DNA of 64,000 bases from Brachyspira suanatina. GTDB taxonomy: Bacteria > Spirochaetota > Brachyspiria > Brachyspirales > Brachyspiraceae. The notes under the pieces were generated by a model. The model made no database searches. It saw only the letters and a program-made list of their open reading frames with translations, and had not been told where the DNA came from. Each line of letters starts with the position of its first letter. Position 1 is the stretch's first letter. Below are positions 34,460-45,546 of the stretch, in pieces. The stretch is taken from NCBI RefSeq assembly GCF_001049755.1, contig NZ_CVLB01000001.1, positions 806,001-870,000 on the forward strand, in the 5' to 3' direction. Both the position numbers and the translations under genes were made by a program.

Positions 34460-36313
34460 ATGTACTTAGAATCTATCAATACTCCTTCAGATATAAAAAA
34501 TTTAGATATAGAACAATTAAAATTATTAGCTTCAGAGATAAGAGAGTTTTTAATAAATAATGTATCTAATACAGGTGGACATTTGGGAAGTAATTTAGGA
34601 GTGGTAGATTTAACTTTGGTACTTCATTATTTATTTGATTCTCCTAAAGATGCATTTATATTTGATGTAGGGCATCAGTCATATACTCATAAAATTCTCA
34701 CAGGAAGAAAAGATAAATTCAATACTTTGAGAACTTACGGAGGAATATCCGGTTTTCCCAAAAGAATAGAATCTGAGCATGATATTGAAGAAACAGGGCA
34801 TTCATCTACTTCATTATCATTTGCCTATGGATTAGCATGTTCAAAAGAACTTTTAGAACTTAGAGGTGATGTTATAGCTATTATTGGAGATGGTGCTATG
34901 ACTGGCGGAATGGCATTAGAAGCTATGAATAATATTGCACATACAAATACAGATATAATAATAGTTTTGAATAATAATGAAATGTCTATAGGTAAAAATA
35001 TAGGTGCTGTATCTAAATTTTTAAATACTACATTGAATGACAGTTTAGTTCAGGAAGCATCAGAGAAGGTTAGGGGACTTGTATCTACTTTACCTTTCGG
35101 AGATATTGCTAATGAATTTATAGATAGAGGAAAAGGGGCTATTAGAACTTTTGTAGCTCCTGGAATTGCTTTTAGAGAAATGGGATTCAAATATTTTGGT
35201 CCTGTTGATGGTCATAATTTTGAAGATTTAATCAGTACTTTTCAGAAGGCAAAATCAATAAGAGGACCTAGATTAGTTCAGGTTAATACTATTAAAGGTA
35301 AAGGATACAAAGTAGCAGAAGAAAATCCATCTAAATTTCATGGTATAGGACCTTTTGATATAGAAACTGGAGAATTAAAAAGTAAATCTTCTTCAAAAAC
35401 TTTTTCTAATTTAGCAGGAGAATGCATAATAAAAGTAGCCGAAGAAAATAAAAATGTTGTTGCAATAACTGCCGCTATGGAATCGGGTACAGGTTTAACT
35501 GAATATGCAAAACTTTTTAAAGATAGATTTTTTGATGTAGGTATAGCAGAACAGCATGCCATCACTTTTGCTGTTGGACTTTCTGAAAATGGTATAATAC
35601 CTTTTGTATGCTTGTATTCTACATTCCTTCAAAGAGGATATGATCAGGTTATACATGATATTGGTATAATGAATGCTAATGTTAAACTTATGATAGATAG
35701 GGCAGGTCTTGTTCCTGAAGACGGAGATACTCATCAGGGTGTATTTGATGTATCTTTTTTAAGAATCATACCTAATATTACAATTATGGCTCCGGTTGGA
35801 GAAAAAGATTTTAAGGATATGGTAAAAAAATCTGTAGAATATAAAGGTCCTACAGTTATGAGATATAATAAATCGGCTGTGAGAGAATTAAAGGCTAATA
35901 TTGTAGCTGATAATTTTGAGATAGGACATGCTCATATTGTAAGAGAATCTAATAAACAAAAAAATCTTATAATAAGTTACGGTCCTACGCTTATTGATAT
36001 AGTTGATGCTGTTGATGAAATTAATTTTGACTCTTCAATATTAAATCTTTCTACTTTAAAGCCGCTAGATGAGGAAACTATTTTAAATATGATTAGAAAA
36101 GCGGATAAAATTTTAATAATAGAAGAAAGTATAAAAAAGGGCGGTATTGGAAGTGCTATATTAGAATTAATGTCTGATAATGAAATATATAAGAATGTTA
36201 AACTTCATGCTTTGCCTGATAAGTTTTTTGAAGTTGCTACTAGAGATGAGCTTTTAAAAATTTACAAATTAGATAAAGAAGGTATAAAAGAAACTATTAA
36301 AAGTTATTTTTAA
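34460..36313 (+). CDS. dxs: 1-deoxy-D-xylulose-5-phosphate synthase
   Basis: The 617-residue protein matches full-length DXS. It has GGHLGSNLGVVDLTLVLHY and DVGHQSYTHKILTGR near the N-terminus, the thiamine diphosphate motif GDGAMTGGMALEAMNN (about residues 148-163), FRYFGPVDGH-type FGPVDGHN, and the transketolase pyrimidine domain with DVGIAEQHA. It condenses pyruvate and glyceraldehyde 3-phosphate, the first step of the MEP isoprenoid pathway. The chosen ATG follows GGGTT, and an out-of-frame ATG lies four bases earlier. It converges with the HD-domain gene, leaving a four-base gap. Confidence 0.97.
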   Translation: MYLESINTPSDIKNLDIEQLKLLASEIREFLINNVSNTGGHLGSNLGVVDLTLVLHYLFDSPKDAFIFDVGHQSYTHKILTGRKDKFNTLRTYGGISGFPKRIESEHDIEETGHSSTSLSFAYGLACSKELLELRGDVIAIIGDGAMTGGMALEAMNNIAHTNTDIIIVLNNNEMSIGKNIGAVSKFLNTTLNDSLVQEASEKVRGLVSTLPFGDIANEFIDRGKGAIRTFVAPGIAFREMGFKYFGPVDGHNFEDLISTFQKAKSIRGPRLVQVNTIKGKGYKVAEENPSKFHGIGPFDIETGELKSKSSSKTFSNLAGECIIKVAEENKNVVAITAAMESGTGLTEYAKLFKDRFFDVGIAEQHAITFAVGLSENGIIPFVCLYSTFLQRGYDQVIHDIGIMNANVKLMIDRAGLVPEDGDTHQGVFDVSFLRIIPNITIMAPVGEKDFKDMVKKSVEYKGPTVMRYNKSAVRELKANIVADNFEIGHAHIVRESNKQKNLIISYGPTLIDIVDAVDEINFDSSILNLSTLKPLDEETILNMIRKADKILIIEESIKKGGIGSAILELMSDNEIYKNVKLHALPDKFFEVATRDELLKIYKLDKEGIKETIKSYF

Positions 36314-36317
36314 TTTA

Positions 36318-37457
36318 TTATAGTTTTATTTTTTTTATTTCTTTTAGATATTCTATAAATATATCAGTCATTATAGGATCAAGCATTATATCTTTTTCCA
36401 AGAAATTTTCTGTCATAAAGAAAATAGCTTCTTTAGGAGTTTTTTTCATATTTTTTGTAAGAGTATCATAAACATCAATTACTTCAAGCATTTTTGCTGG
36501 AAGATATGTAAGACTTTGTAATGTTAATATATCTTTATAATCATAAGATACTATATATTCTATTTTATGATGAGGGTTTCTTCTTAATACTGCTTTATAT
36601 AATTCTGTGAAAAGTCCGTATCCATGACTATAATATTCATGATGTAAAGATACTGTTAAGGCTACTCCTTCATTACCCCTCATAAAATATTTAGTAAAAC
36701 CATAGTCTTTTATAGAATGATTGTCTTTTTCTTCATTTGGCATAGGTATATAATCTTTTTCTTTATCCAAGGCAATATCATGCATTAATACACCTATAGC
36801 AATTTCTGAAATAGTATTATTTTCTATTTTTCTTATGCCTAATTTTACATTTGAATCTAATGTATTTACTTCATTAATTAAATTATATCTTTGGTATATC
36901 CTTTCTGAATATTTATAATATGTTTTTTTGAAGTCAATTCTCATTTTATTGGCAGCGCCTTGATTAAGTTTATTATTAAAGAAATTTACTGCTTCAATTA
37001 TCATTATAAATACTCTAATACTATGACCTATAGTAGTATCAGATTTTAAAGCACTAAAATTATTAAACATGCTATCTGTTTCATATTCTTTTGTAGATAT
37101 TATAATAGCTATTTCCGATATTAGAAGCTGAAGTATTTTTGATAGATTATTTATTTCATAATCATCATTTTTTAATGTATTACTTTCTTTATCTTTTAAA
37201 TAATCAATATATTGTATTCTTAATACAAAGCTTATTTCCAATAGCATTTTACATATAAGCTCTGCAGTTTCTACATCTAAGAAATTTTTACGATAATAAG
37301 TTAATTTGATAATATATTGCCTCATATAGGCTGTAATATCTTTGGTAGACATATTTATTATATTTTCTAATATTTCTTCTTCTTTTTTTGCTATTTCTTT
37401 ATCGGAAGGAACACAATATCTGAATGTTTTATAAAATTCTGTTGTTTTACTGCTCAA
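36318..37457 (-). CDS. HD-domain phosphohydrolase (HD-GYP-like)
   Basis: The 379-residue protein has an N-terminal helical region of about 200 residues and then an HD-type domain. GVLMHDIALDKEKDY carries the HD pair (about residue 226) and LTVSLHHEYYSHGYG (about residue 275) resembles the HHE-x-xDGxGYP element of HD-GYP c-di-GMP phosphodiesterases. The GYP itself is altered (HGYG) and MLEVIDVYDTLT is retained. It may degrade cyclic di-GMP or another nucleotide; activity is uncertain. It is the last gene of a possible minus-strand run with the FecR-like and PBP genes. Confidence 0.75.
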   Translation of the reverse strand: MSSKTTEFYKTFRYCVPSDKEIAKKEEEILENIINMSTKDITAYMRQYIIKLTYYRKNFLDVETAELICKMLLEISFVLRIQYIDYLKDKESNTLKNDDYEINNLSKILQLLISEIAIIISTKEYETDSMFNNFSALKSDTTIGHSIRVFIMIIEAVNFFNNKLNQGAANKMRIDFKKTYYKYSERIYQRYNLINEVNTLDSNVKLGIRKIENNTISEIAIGVLMHDIALDKEKDYIPMPNEEKDNHSIKDYGFTKYFMRGNEGVALTVSLHHEYYSHGYGLFTELYKAVLRRNPHHKIEYIVSYDYKDILTLQSLTYLPAKMLEVIDVYDTLTKNMKKTPKEAIFFMTENFLEKDIMLDPIMTDIFIEYLKEIKKIKL

Positions 37458-37525
37458 TTTTCAATCTCTTTCAATATTTCATTAATAGTATATCGGAATT
37501 AATCGATATAAAATGATTTTATAAT

Positions 37526-38281
37526 TTATCTTTTTACTTCATTAGTAATAATGAATGTAGTTCTATTTTCATTAGTATTGCCTACATAATTTATAGATGT
37601 AATTTCTGCTACAGTATTAGTTTCAGCACTTACATGGTTTTTAATGTTATTAATATCTATTTTTTCAGGAACAACTGTTTCAATATAAGGCATTGAAGCT
37701 ATTTCATTTATAGTATTAGTTAAATCTTGATTTAATTCTATATTTTTTATAGATATTTTATTTGAATTATCTATATTAGCTTCCATAAATTGATTAACTT
37801 TAGTACCGTTTATTTCTCCGTTTCCATATAAGAATTGTGCTTTTGTATTGCCATTATTATATGTTACAGCAGCTACTCCTGATATTTTAATATTAGCATT
37901 TGAAGTAGAAACTATAATAGAATCAGCTTTAGCATTAGATGAAGCTGCAATTAAGAAATCGCCTTTATTTAAATGCAATTTTGTATTGCCTGTTTTGTCA
38001 TAAGATTCATCAATATTTAATGATGAGTTTCCTTTGACTTTAAATATATTATTGCTCTCTAAATATGAAGTAAGAGAAGAATTTGCTTCAGTGGAAATAT
38101 TATCTTTGCTGAATAATAAATCGCCGTTTTGTGCAGGTTTTACTATAGCCTTTTGAGAAGATATTTTTACTTTTCCTTTTACATCTACTACTTTCATATA
38201 TTGATTTGTTTTATAAGCTGACTGCAAACTAAAAGCTATAGAAAGCATTAACAATATAGAAATAATTTTTTTATTCAACAT
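37526..38281 (-). CDS. FecR-domain periplasmic protein
   Basis: The 251-residue protein has a signal peptide (MLNKKIISILLMLSIAFSLQS). The following domain fits FecR-like proteins: VVDVKGKVKISS, NGDLLFSKDNISTEANSSLTSYL, a GNTKLHLNKGDFLIAAS strand, and IKISGVAAVTYNNGNTKAQFLYGNG. FecR domains act in surface signalling or structural roles, and here no sigma factor or TonB receptor is adjacent, so a signalling role is not implied. The C-terminal 80 residues are polar. It sits between PBP1C and the HD protein. Confidence 0.72.
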   Translation of the reverse strand: MLNKKIISILLMLSIAFSLQSAYKTNQYMKVVDVKGKVKISSQKAIVKPAQNGDLLFSKDNISTEANSSLTSYLESNNIFKVKGNSSLNIDESYDKTGNTKLHLNKGDFLIAASSNAKADSIIVSTSNANIKISGVAAVTYNNGNTKAQFLYGNGEINGTKVNQFMEANIDNSNKISIKNIELNQDLTNTINEIASMPYIETVVPEKIDINNIKNHVSAETNTVAEITSINYVGNTNENRTTFIITNEVKR

Positions 38282-38360
38282 AAATAAAACTCCATAGAAA
38301 AATACATATTACACTATTAATATTATCGGTATTATAAAAATTATTCAATACTGTTTTTTT

Positions 38361-40949
38361 TTACTGTACATATATTTTAACAGGTGAACTTTTTATAGTT
38401 TCTCCTTCTTCTGTTTTTGCTTCTATATAAAAAGTGTAATCACCTTGTTTTAAATTCCATCTTATGTATTGTTTTTTTAAATCATCAATATTTGCTATTA
38501 TTTCTTTATTGCAATATAGATTTGCACTTACAACATTTTTGGGTATATATGAAGATATGAATATATTTTGATATTCTATAGGAAGTGTAGAATCTATTTT
38601 ATATACAGAGTTGTCTGTAGGCTCTTTTATTGATAGACGTTCTTTTATATTTATAGTTCTTTCAGGTGAGGCATAAGGAACAGCATTTAAATTCATTTGA
38701 ACTCTTTCAGCTGAATCGTATGCAAAAGCATTTTCTGCATTATTAATATTTTCTGTTGTATTATCAGTATGAGTTTCTAAGCTTCTATTTTGATTATTGA
38801 TAGTATTTTTCATTCTATTGTATGCATATATGTTATTAACTTTTGTCCATTCTGAAGTAGGGCGTTCTATTTGCTGTTCTCTAATCCAGCCATTATATTC
38901 ACTTGGAAGGTTTACAAATACTTTTTCACTAATTGATCCGTCATAATTTGTTTTTATATATAGATTATGTACATCGCATTCTTCTTTTGGCACATTTATA
39001 TGAGAAAACTCTTCCATTCTTGTTTCTTTACAGAACTCTCCTCTAAGTTTTCCGCTTATAAGACAGATTTCTCTTTTTACTATAGTATCAGGCTTATTCC
39101 ATTTAGTTTCTTTCTGACTTTTATTAAGCATAGTAAATAAATCATAAAGTATAGGAACAGCACCATTACCGCCGGTTATATTTATCATCTCGCTTCCTGC
39201 AAAATCACCAAGCCAAATTCCAACTATATAGTCTTTTGTATATCCTATAGCCCAAGCATCTCTTGAACCTTTTGAAGTTCCTGTTTTTATAGCTATAGAA
39301 AATGGATAAACTATTCCTTTATAGCTTCTGAATGAACCCATTCTGGCATTTCTATCTGATAATATGCTTGTTATTAAATATGCACTCTCTTCAGATATTA
39401 CTTTTCTTGTAGTTTTTTTAGGTAGAGTAATAACTTCTCCGTTGGCTTTTTTTAATGAAGTTATAGAGTAATTATTTATAAATGTTCCTGAATTTGGAAA
39501 TATTGTATATGCTGAAGCTAAATCTATTAAACGCACTTCGGCACTTCCCAAAACCAAAGAATATCCGTAATAATCAGGATTTTTATCTATGGAGCTTAAT
39601 CCGGATTTTAAAAGTATATTTTGAAAATCTTTTATACTGTATCTTGCCAACCATTTAACTGCAGGTATATTTAGAGAATTAGCTAATGCATCTCTTATGG
39701 TAACAGGACCTCTGTATTTATGATCGAAATTTTCCGGTATATAATCTCCGCCCGGTGAATTGATATGTGTTTTAATATCGGCTATAACTGAAGCAGGGGA
39801 TTCTCCTTTATCAAATAAATATGCATACATAAAGGGTTTTAAAGTACTTCCTGCCTGCCTTAATGCAGTAGCTCCATTAACTGCTCCGTGAGTTTCAGCA
39901 TCAAAGTAATCCATAGAACCTATCATTGAAAGAACTTCGCCTGTTTTGGCATTAAGTATTACACATGATATATTTCTTACATTGAAAGTATGAAGCGACT
40001 GACTGGAATTGCTTATAACTAATACTGCTTCTTTTTGCATTTTATAATCTAATGTTGTTCTTAATTCTGTTACTCCAGTATATTTTAATTGTTCCAATGA
40101 TTCTTTTGCATACATTGTAAAATGAGGAGCTTTGAAAGTGTATTTTTCTTTATCATCAAAAATTTTTAATTTTTCATTTGTATATTTATTATAATTTTCT
40201 TCTGTTATGAAATTATTATTTTTCATTTCTCCAAGTACATATATCCTTCTTGATTTCAATCTTTCTTCATATTTATAAGGATTAAATTTAGTACCGGATT
40301 TTATTATAGAAGCAAGCATTGCAGATTCATTGATATTTAAATCTTTTGCTTTTTTATGAAAGTATAAATCGCTTGCAGCACCTACACCATAACAGTTATT
40401 TCCAAAGAATACTCTATTTAAATATTCTGTAATTATTTGTTCTTTTGTGAGATTTCTTTCCAATCTTATTGCATCAAGTGCTTCATAGAATTTATTTATA
40501 TATGTTCTTTCGCGAGGAATAATATTTTTTGCAAGCTGCTGAGTTATAGTGCTTCCGCCTGATACTACTCTTCCGCTTATCAAATTTGATAAAAATGCTC
40601 TTATTATAGCTTTATAATCTATACCGTTATGATTGAAGAAATTTTTATCTTCAGCACTTACAACAGCATTTATTAAATTTGTTGATAAATCATTATATTT
40701 TACTTCTTCAAAGAATCCTCCATGCTTTGGAAATATTGTTGATATAAGTATTGAGTTTCTATCATATATTTTTAAAGCACGTTCTTCATTTATATTTAAT
40801 TCATTTTCTGAAAAAGGTTTATTGATATATTCTTTGCAGTATTTATAAAAATTATATCCTTTTGGTATGAATATAATTGAAACTGCTATTATAGATAATA
40901 ACAAAGTGTATATTATAGTTAATGCTATTCTTCTAATAATTTTTTCCAT
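38361..40949 (-). CDS. pbpC: Penicillin-binding protein 1C-like bifunctional peptidoglycan synthase
   Basis: The 862-residue protein has one N-terminal membrane anchor. The GT51 transglycosylase domain follows (SAEDKNFFNHNGIDYKAI, then GGSTITQQLAKN, about residues 95-150). The transpeptidase domain carries SxxK in GSTLKPFMYAY (about residue 368), SLN and KTGTSKGSRDAW (about residue 556). A C-terminal beta domain follows (CLISGKLRGEFC and later), as in PBP1C. It polymerises and cross-links peptidoglycan on the periplasmic side. It is divergent from a chemoreceptor gene. Confidence 0.92.
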   Translation of the reverse strand: MEKIIRRIALTIIYTLLLSIIAVSIIFIPKGYNFYKYCKEYINKPFSENELNINEERALKIYDRNSILISTIFPKHGGFFEEVKYNDLSTNLINAVVSAEDKNFFNHNGIDYKAIIRAFLSNLISGRVVSGGSTITQQLAKNIIPRERTYINKFYEALDAIRLERNLTKEQIITEYLNRVFFGNNCYGVGAASDLYFHKKAKDLNINESAMLASIIKSGTKFNPYKYEERLKSRRIYVLGEMKNNNFITEENYNKYTNEKLKIFDDKEKYTFKAPHFTMYAKESLEQLKYTGVTELRTTLDYKMQKEAVLVISNSSQSLHTFNVRNISCVILNAKTGEVLSMIGSMDYFDAETHGAVNGATALRQAGSTLKPFMYAYLFDKGESPASVIADIKTHINSPGGDYIPENFDHKYRGPVTIRDALANSLNIPAVKWLARYSIKDFQNILLKSGLSSIDKNPDYYGYSLVLGSAEVRLIDLASAYTIFPNSGTFINNYSITSLKKANGEVITLPKKTTRKVISEESAYLITSILSDRNARMGSFRSYKGIVYPFSIAIKTGTSKGSRDAWAIGYTKDYIVGIWLGDFAGSEMINITGGNGAVPILYDLFTMLNKSQKETKWNKPDTIVKREICLISGKLRGEFCKETRMEEFSHINVPKEECDVHNLYIKTNYDGSISEKVFVNLPSEYNGWIREQQIERPTSEWTKVNNIYAYNRMKNTINNQNRSLETHTDNTTENINNAENAFAYDSAERVQMNLNAVPYASPERTINIKERLSIKEPTDNSVYKIDSTLPIEYQNIFISSYIPKNVVSANLYCNKEIIANIDDLKKQYIRWNLKQGDYTFYIEAKTEEGETIKSSPVKIYVQ

Positions 40950-41111
40950 AATAAAAATATTCTATAATAAAAAAATAATTAGTCAAATTATATCGAATTT
41001 GTAGCATTTAAATGATGATTATTAAAACTTAAAACTGTAAAATATTGATAAAAAATAATTATTAATTAACTTTAAAAGTAGTAATGTAATTATATAATAA
41101 ATAAATTTTTA

Positions 41112-41139
41112 TTGACAATAATATTTTATTTTATATAAT
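41112..41139 (+). promoter_or_regulatory. Promoter of chemoreceptor gene 1
   Basis: TTGACA (41112-41117) and TATAAT (41134-41139) are 16 bases apart. The -10 overlaps an in-frame ATG at 41138, which therefore cannot be the translated start. Confidence 0.78.
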
Positions 41140-41176
41140 GTATATCAATTTTTTAATATATTTTAGGAGTCTTGAT

Positions 41177-43012
41177 ATGCTTAAGACAGAGAAAAGAATC
41201 AGAAGAAGCAGGATTATATTAAAATTTGTCATTCCATACTTCATATTTTTTGTATTAATTTGTGTTCCTGTATATATAACTTATTATAATCAGTATAGAG
41301 AAAATTTTTTGTATAGTATATATGATATTATGGATAATGCTTCATTAGATATATCAGGTTGGATATTAGAATACAAAATTCAATTAAAGACTGTAAGTAG
41401 TTTTTTTGAAACAGATATGACAATAAATGATATGATGTCGGCTGTTTATAAAATGAAATCATTAGATAGTGAATTGGTGGATGTTTATTTTGGAGGAGAT
41501 ATTCCTTATGCTAATGGCAGATTTTTTGTAACTGCCATTCCTGATACTATACCAAGTGATTATGATCAAACTACTAGAGATTGGTATGTTAATTCTATAA
41601 ATACAAATGATGTTTATGTTAGTGAACCATATACAGATGCTTCAACTTCTTCTTCTGTTATTACTTTAGCAATTGCTGTTAAAAATTCATCAGTTGTTAA
41701 AGGAGTTGCTGCATTGGATGTGTATTTCTCTAAAATAGAAGAAATAATGAATAAAATAAAAAATGATAAAGGTTATGAGTTTTTTGTAATATTATCTGAC
41801 GGTAGATACCTTAATCATAGCAATAAAGATTATTTGCTTAATGATAGATATTCTGCTTTTAATATGCCGGAATTTTCAGATGTTAAAAATAACATGATAA
41901 ATGGAAGTGCAGTATCTATATATAAAGATCAATGGTATGGTATTAAAGAAATAAAAGGTTTTCCTTGGTACATAGTAGCTAAAGGAAATGACAAAGAGTT
42001 AAAAAATAATATATATAAATTAACTTTTTACTTATTTTTAGTTATTATTTTATCTATAGGATTGGAAGTTGTTTTAGTAACTGTTATTACTATACCTATT
42101 ACAGATACTTTAAATGAAGCTATTCATCATATAGATAATATGGCTTTAGGTAATTTTGATACTAAAGAGAATGATTCTAAAAAACATAATAATATAGCTC
42201 ATGCTTTATCATCTTCTATATATGATATGCAGAAAAATATTAGTTCAGTGATTTATAATTTAAAATTGGATATAGATTCTATTAATAGTGAAATGGAGAA
42301 AATATCTTTAGGAAATAATGATTTATCTGATAAAACTATTGATCAGGCATCTTCAATTAATGAATTAGCAAGTGCTATACAATTTCTTTCATCTTCTATA
42401 GCTGATACTTATAATAATACAAATAATGCTAAAGAAGTAAGTAAAAAAGCATTGGAATGCAGTATTAGAGGAGTGGAAATCGTTTCTAAAACTTCATCAA
42501 ATATGGAAGAAATATCGGATGCAAGCAAGCAAATTTCAGAAATCATTAAAATGATACAATCAATAGCATTTCAAACCAATATTTTAGCACTTAATGCAGC
42601 AGTTGAAGCAGCTAGAGCTGGAGAACAGGGTAAAGGTTTTGCTGTTGTAGCTAGTGAAGTAAGAAATCTTGCTCAAACTTCTTCTAAAGCAGCAGATGAT
42701 ATAACATCTATAGTTGAAAGTACAATTCAAAAAATAAATTTAGGATATGAAACTGTTGCTGAATCTTCATCATTATTAAATGAAATAAATAATTTAGTAA
42801 CTGATGTTTCCAATGCGTTGGTAAATATATCAAATGCAGCAGAAGAAGAAAAGGATAACATAGAGCAGATTAATGTAAGTGTTTCTTCTATTAGTAATAT
42901 AACACAAAGAAATAGCTCGCTTGCAAATGATAGTGCTTTATCAAGTAAAGAAATATTAAATAAAACAGGAAATATAGCAAATAATATATCATACTTTAGA
43001 TTTAAAAATTAA
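41177..43012 (+). CDS. Methyl-accepting chemotaxis protein 1
   Basis: The 611-residue receptor has a cytoplasmic N-terminus, a membrane helix (about residues 15-38), a periplasmic Cache-like sensor ([33 protein letters not shown]), a second membrane helix near residue 285, and a signalling domain with the conserved tip [25 protein letters not shown]. The start at 41177 has AGGAG seven bases before it; an in-frame ATG 39 bases earlier lies within the promoter. It is the most divergent of the four receptors here. A HAMP-like stretch follows the second helix. Ligand unknown, although the sensor class often binds amino acids. Confidence 0.92.
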   Translation: MLKTEKRIRRSRIILKFVIPYFIFFVLICVPVYITYYNQYRENFLYSIYDIMDNASLDISGWILEYKIQLKTVSSFFETDMTINDMMSAVYKMKSLDSELVDVYFGGDIPYANGRFFVTAIPDTIPSDYDQTTRDWYVNSINTNDVYVSEPYTDASTSSSVITLAIAVKNSSVVKGVAALDVYFSKIEEIMNKIKNDKGYEFFVILSDGRYLNHSNKDYLLNDRYSAFNMPEFSDVKNNMINGSAVSIYKDQWYGIKEIKGFPWYIVAKGNDKELKNNIYKLTFYLFLVIILSIGLEVVLVTVITIPITDTLNEAIHHIDNMALGNFDTKENDSKKHNNIAHALSSSIYDMQKNISSVIYNLKLDIDSINSEMEKISLGNNDLSDKTIDQASSINELASAIQFLSSSIADTYNNTNNAKEVSKKALECSIRGVEIVSKTSSNMEEISDASKQISEIIKMIQSIAFQTNILALNAAVEAARAGEQGKGFAVVASEVRNLAQTSSKAADDITSIVESTIQKINLGYETVAESSSLLNEINNLVTDVSNALVNISNAAEEEKDNIEQINVSVSSISNITQRNSSLANDSALSSKEILNKTGNIANNISYFRFKN

Positions 43013-43105
43013 TTATTATATTTCTTATTTTATAAAAATAACTTTTATTTCATAGCTACTATGGTATTTTATATTTTATAATATATAATAGTAATATTGT
43101 ATAAT

Positions 43106-43134
43106 TTGACAATATTGATAATTTTTACTATATT
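43106..43134 (+). promoter_or_regulatory. Promoter of chemoreceptor gene 2
   Basis: TTGACA (43106-43111) and TATATT (43129-43134) are 17 bases apart, about 47 bases before the start codon. Confidence 0.65.
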
Positions 43135-43180
43135 ATAGAATATATCACATTGTAATCTATACTATAAATAATTATTAACT

Positions 43181-45019
43181 ATGAAAAAATTAAATAGTTT
43201 AGCGTTTAAAATGCCTTTGTCCATTAGTTGTATAAGTAGCATAATAATAATTGTACTCTTAGTAATTTCGTTGTTTTTTTCAAGTAAAGGTATTACAGAA
43301 TCAATAAATGTTGGATTTAGAAATACAGTAGAAGGATATGCTTACTTATTGGATGCTTTAACAGAAGCACAAATGTTGCTTGCAAACTCTTATGCAAGTG
43401 ATGCTAATATTAGAAACTATATGATTTTTAGAGATGATGTTTATAGTGTATACAGTGGAAGAGATATGACTAATTTTATAGAAAAAAATAGCTATGTAGA
43501 AAGTCTTTATTTAACAGATATAAATGGAAATGTTTTACTTACTACATCAGAAGCTTTAAGAAATAGAAATATGGCTGATATAAGACCTGATTTATGGAGA
43601 AAACTTTCAACAGGAGAAAAAGTTGCATTTGGAAGTCCTAGAGAATCCCCAGTTTCAGGAGAAATAACATTGGGTGTTGGATCTATAGTTACAGATTTCA
43701 CAAATAATACAATAGGTTATTTAGTTAGTACCATTAAAGGTTCAGTTATACATGATAATTATTTTTCAAAAGTTAGATTAGGAAGAACGGGAAGAATAGT
43801 TGCTGTTAATGAGAATTTTATAGTTACTATGGATATGGATCCTGCTAATATCAATAAACCAGCACCTGAAGCATATAAAAATATATTTAATAATGCTTCA
43901 GATGAAGGTCCTTATAGTTATAAAAATGGTAATATATTGAGAATAGGATACTATAAGAAAATGGATGTTCAGCCTTGGATAGTAACTTATGCTATGAATG
44001 AAGATGAAATATTTGAACAGATAAGAACTACTGTGTTTGTAAGTATTTTAGTTGCTGTTCTTTCTATAATTGCTTTAGTTATATTTATGTTTATGTATGC
44101 TAGAAGGATTACAAAACCTCTTCGTATAGTTGTTGAAGAAGCAAAAGAAATAGAAGAAGGCAGACTAATTATGCATGGAAGAAAAATTAATAGAAATGAT
44201 GAAATTGGAGAATTATCTCGCTCTTTCCATAATATGAAATATAAGCTTATAGATATAATAGAAACTTCTTTGAATGAGTCTAGTAGAATGGCACAAGCTG
44301 CTAATAGTCTTGCAACTGGAAATAAAGATTTAGCAGAAAAAGCAGAAAGTACTGCAGGCAATCTTGAAGAAACAGGATCATTTATGGAAGAGATAGCTGC
44401 TGCAATCACCGTATCTATCAATAATTCCGTAAAAGGAAATGAAATGATGAATGATTGTAAAATAGCCATAGAAAATGCTGCATCAGTAGTTGAAGAAACT
44501 GTAAAAAGTATAAGCGAAGTTAATGCCGACAGTGAAAAAATAAAAAATATCATTAAAGTTATAGAAGGAATAGCATTCCAAACTAATATATTGGCACTTA
44601 ATGCCGCAGTAGAGGCAGCTCGTGCAGGAGATCAAGGTAAAGGTTTTGCTGTAGTTGCTAGTGAAGTAAGAAGCTTAGCACAAAGCAGCCAAGATTCAGC
44701 TAAGGATATAACAGAGTTAATTAATCAGGTATATGAAAAAATTAACAGAGCAAATCAGATAGTAGGAAGTCAGGAACAATTATTTGTAGGAATAAAAGAA
44801 CAAATAGAAGAAACAGCTGACACTATAAAGAGTATCACTGAAGCAGCAGTTGAACAAAAAGAAGGAGTAGCTCAAGTTAATAGGGCTGTTGAAGAAATGG
44901 ATACTTTAACTCAGGAAAATGCAGCTTTGGTTGAAGAGTCTACAGCATCTTCTATGTCATTATATGATGATGCCAGACATTTGAAAGAAGTTATTAATTT
45001 CTTTAGTATAGAAAAATAA
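43181..45019 (+). CDS. Methyl-accepting chemotaxis protein 2
   Basis: The 612-residue protein has an N-terminal membrane helix, a periplasmic Cache-type sensor (about residues 35-280, with [22 protein letters not shown]), a second helix (about residues 285-307), a HAMP segment ([20 protein letters not shown]), and an MA signalling domain with [23 protein letters not shown]. It belongs to the same subfamily as the two receptors that follow, sharing [14 protein letters not shown]. No strong ribosome-binding site precedes the ATG. It ends before two terminator-like hairpins. Confidence 0.92.
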   Translation: MKKLNSLAFKMPLSISCISSIIIIVLLVISLFFSSKGITESINVGFRNTVEGYAYLLDALTEAQMLLANSYASDANIRNYMIFRDDVYSVYSGRDMTNFIEKNSYVESLYLTDINGNVLLTTSEALRNRNMADIRPDLWRKLSTGEKVAFGSPRESPVSGEITLGVGSIVTDFTNNTIGYLVSTIKGSVIHDNYFSKVRLGRTGRIVAVNENFIVTMDMDPANINKPAPEAYKNIFNNASDEGPYSYKNGNILRIGYYKKMDVQPWIVTYAMNEDEIFEQIRTTVFVSILVAVLSIIALVIFMFMYARRITKPLRIVVEEAKEIEEGRLIMHGRKINRNDEIGELSRSFHNMKYKLIDIIETSLNESSRMAQAANSLATGNKDLAEKAESTAGNLEETGSFMEEIAAAITVSINNSVKGNEMMNDCKIAIENAASVVEETVKSISEVNADSEKIKNIIKVIEGIAFQTNILALNAAVEAARAGDQGKGFAVVASEVRSLAQSSQDSAKDITELINQVYEKINRANQIVGSQEQLFVGIKEQIEETADTIKSITEAAVEQKEGVAQVNRAVEEMDTLTQENAALVEESTASSMSLYDDARHLKEVINFFSIEK

Positions 45020-45028
45020 AAATTGTTA

Positions 45029-45076
45029 GTGTATAGTAAATTTACTGAATATATACAAAGTTATTTACTATACATT
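45029..45076 (+). terminator. Terminator hairpin after chemoreceptor gene 2
   Basis: GTATAGTAAAT and ATTTACTATAC form an 11-bp perfect stem with a long loop (arms near 45031-45041 and 45063-45073), followed by T-rich sequence. Confidence 0.65.
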
Positions 45077-45130
45077 TTAAGTAAACAATTTTTATAATAA
45101 TTTAATTCTAAATATAAATTTGATTATTAA

Positions 45131-45172
45131 AATCTCTGGCACATTTTTATATTAGTTGCTAGAGATTTTTTA
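45131..45172 (+). terminator. Second hairpin with T run after chemoreceptor gene 2
   Basis: AATCTCTGGCA (45131-45141) pairs with TGCTAGAGATT (45157-45167) apart from one mismatch, and TTTT follows. No gene lies between it and the previous hairpin, so it may be a back-up terminator or a short RNA end. The rest of the 527-base gap to the next receptor is AT-rich, with only a promoter seen. Confidence 0.6.
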
Positions 45173-45444
45173 TCTATAAGATCTAATAAAATTATACCAC
45201 AATTTATTTAGTAGATTATTATGATTTTTAAATTAATAATAAAAGAATTTTTTTAATGCTTTAACGCTAAATATAAAAATTATTATTATATTACAAATTA
45301 TTTCATATAAAGTAATAATTTTGATTAGAAGTAATAAAAAATCAGTACAAAGTTTTTTATAGTATTTTGAATATGTGCTTTAATTTAATGCTTTAAAAAT
45401 GTATAACAGCATAAATAATAAAAAATCAAAAATATTTTATTGTA

Positions 45445-45471
45445 TTGACAACTATTTTTTTTTAATATACT
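45445..45471 (+). promoter_or_regulatory. Promoter of chemoreceptor gene 3 with a T9 tract in the spacer
   Basis: TTGACA (45445-45450) and TATACT (45466-45471) are 15 bases apart, and nine consecutive T (45455-45463) lie between them. The paralogous promoter at 47487-47515 has a 17-base spacer without such a run. Confidence 0.6.
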
Positions 45472-45546
45472 ACATATATAGGAGTTTGTTGATTTTTATC
45501 AATCTATGTCTTATATAAAATTTTATAATAATGTTAGGAGTAAATT

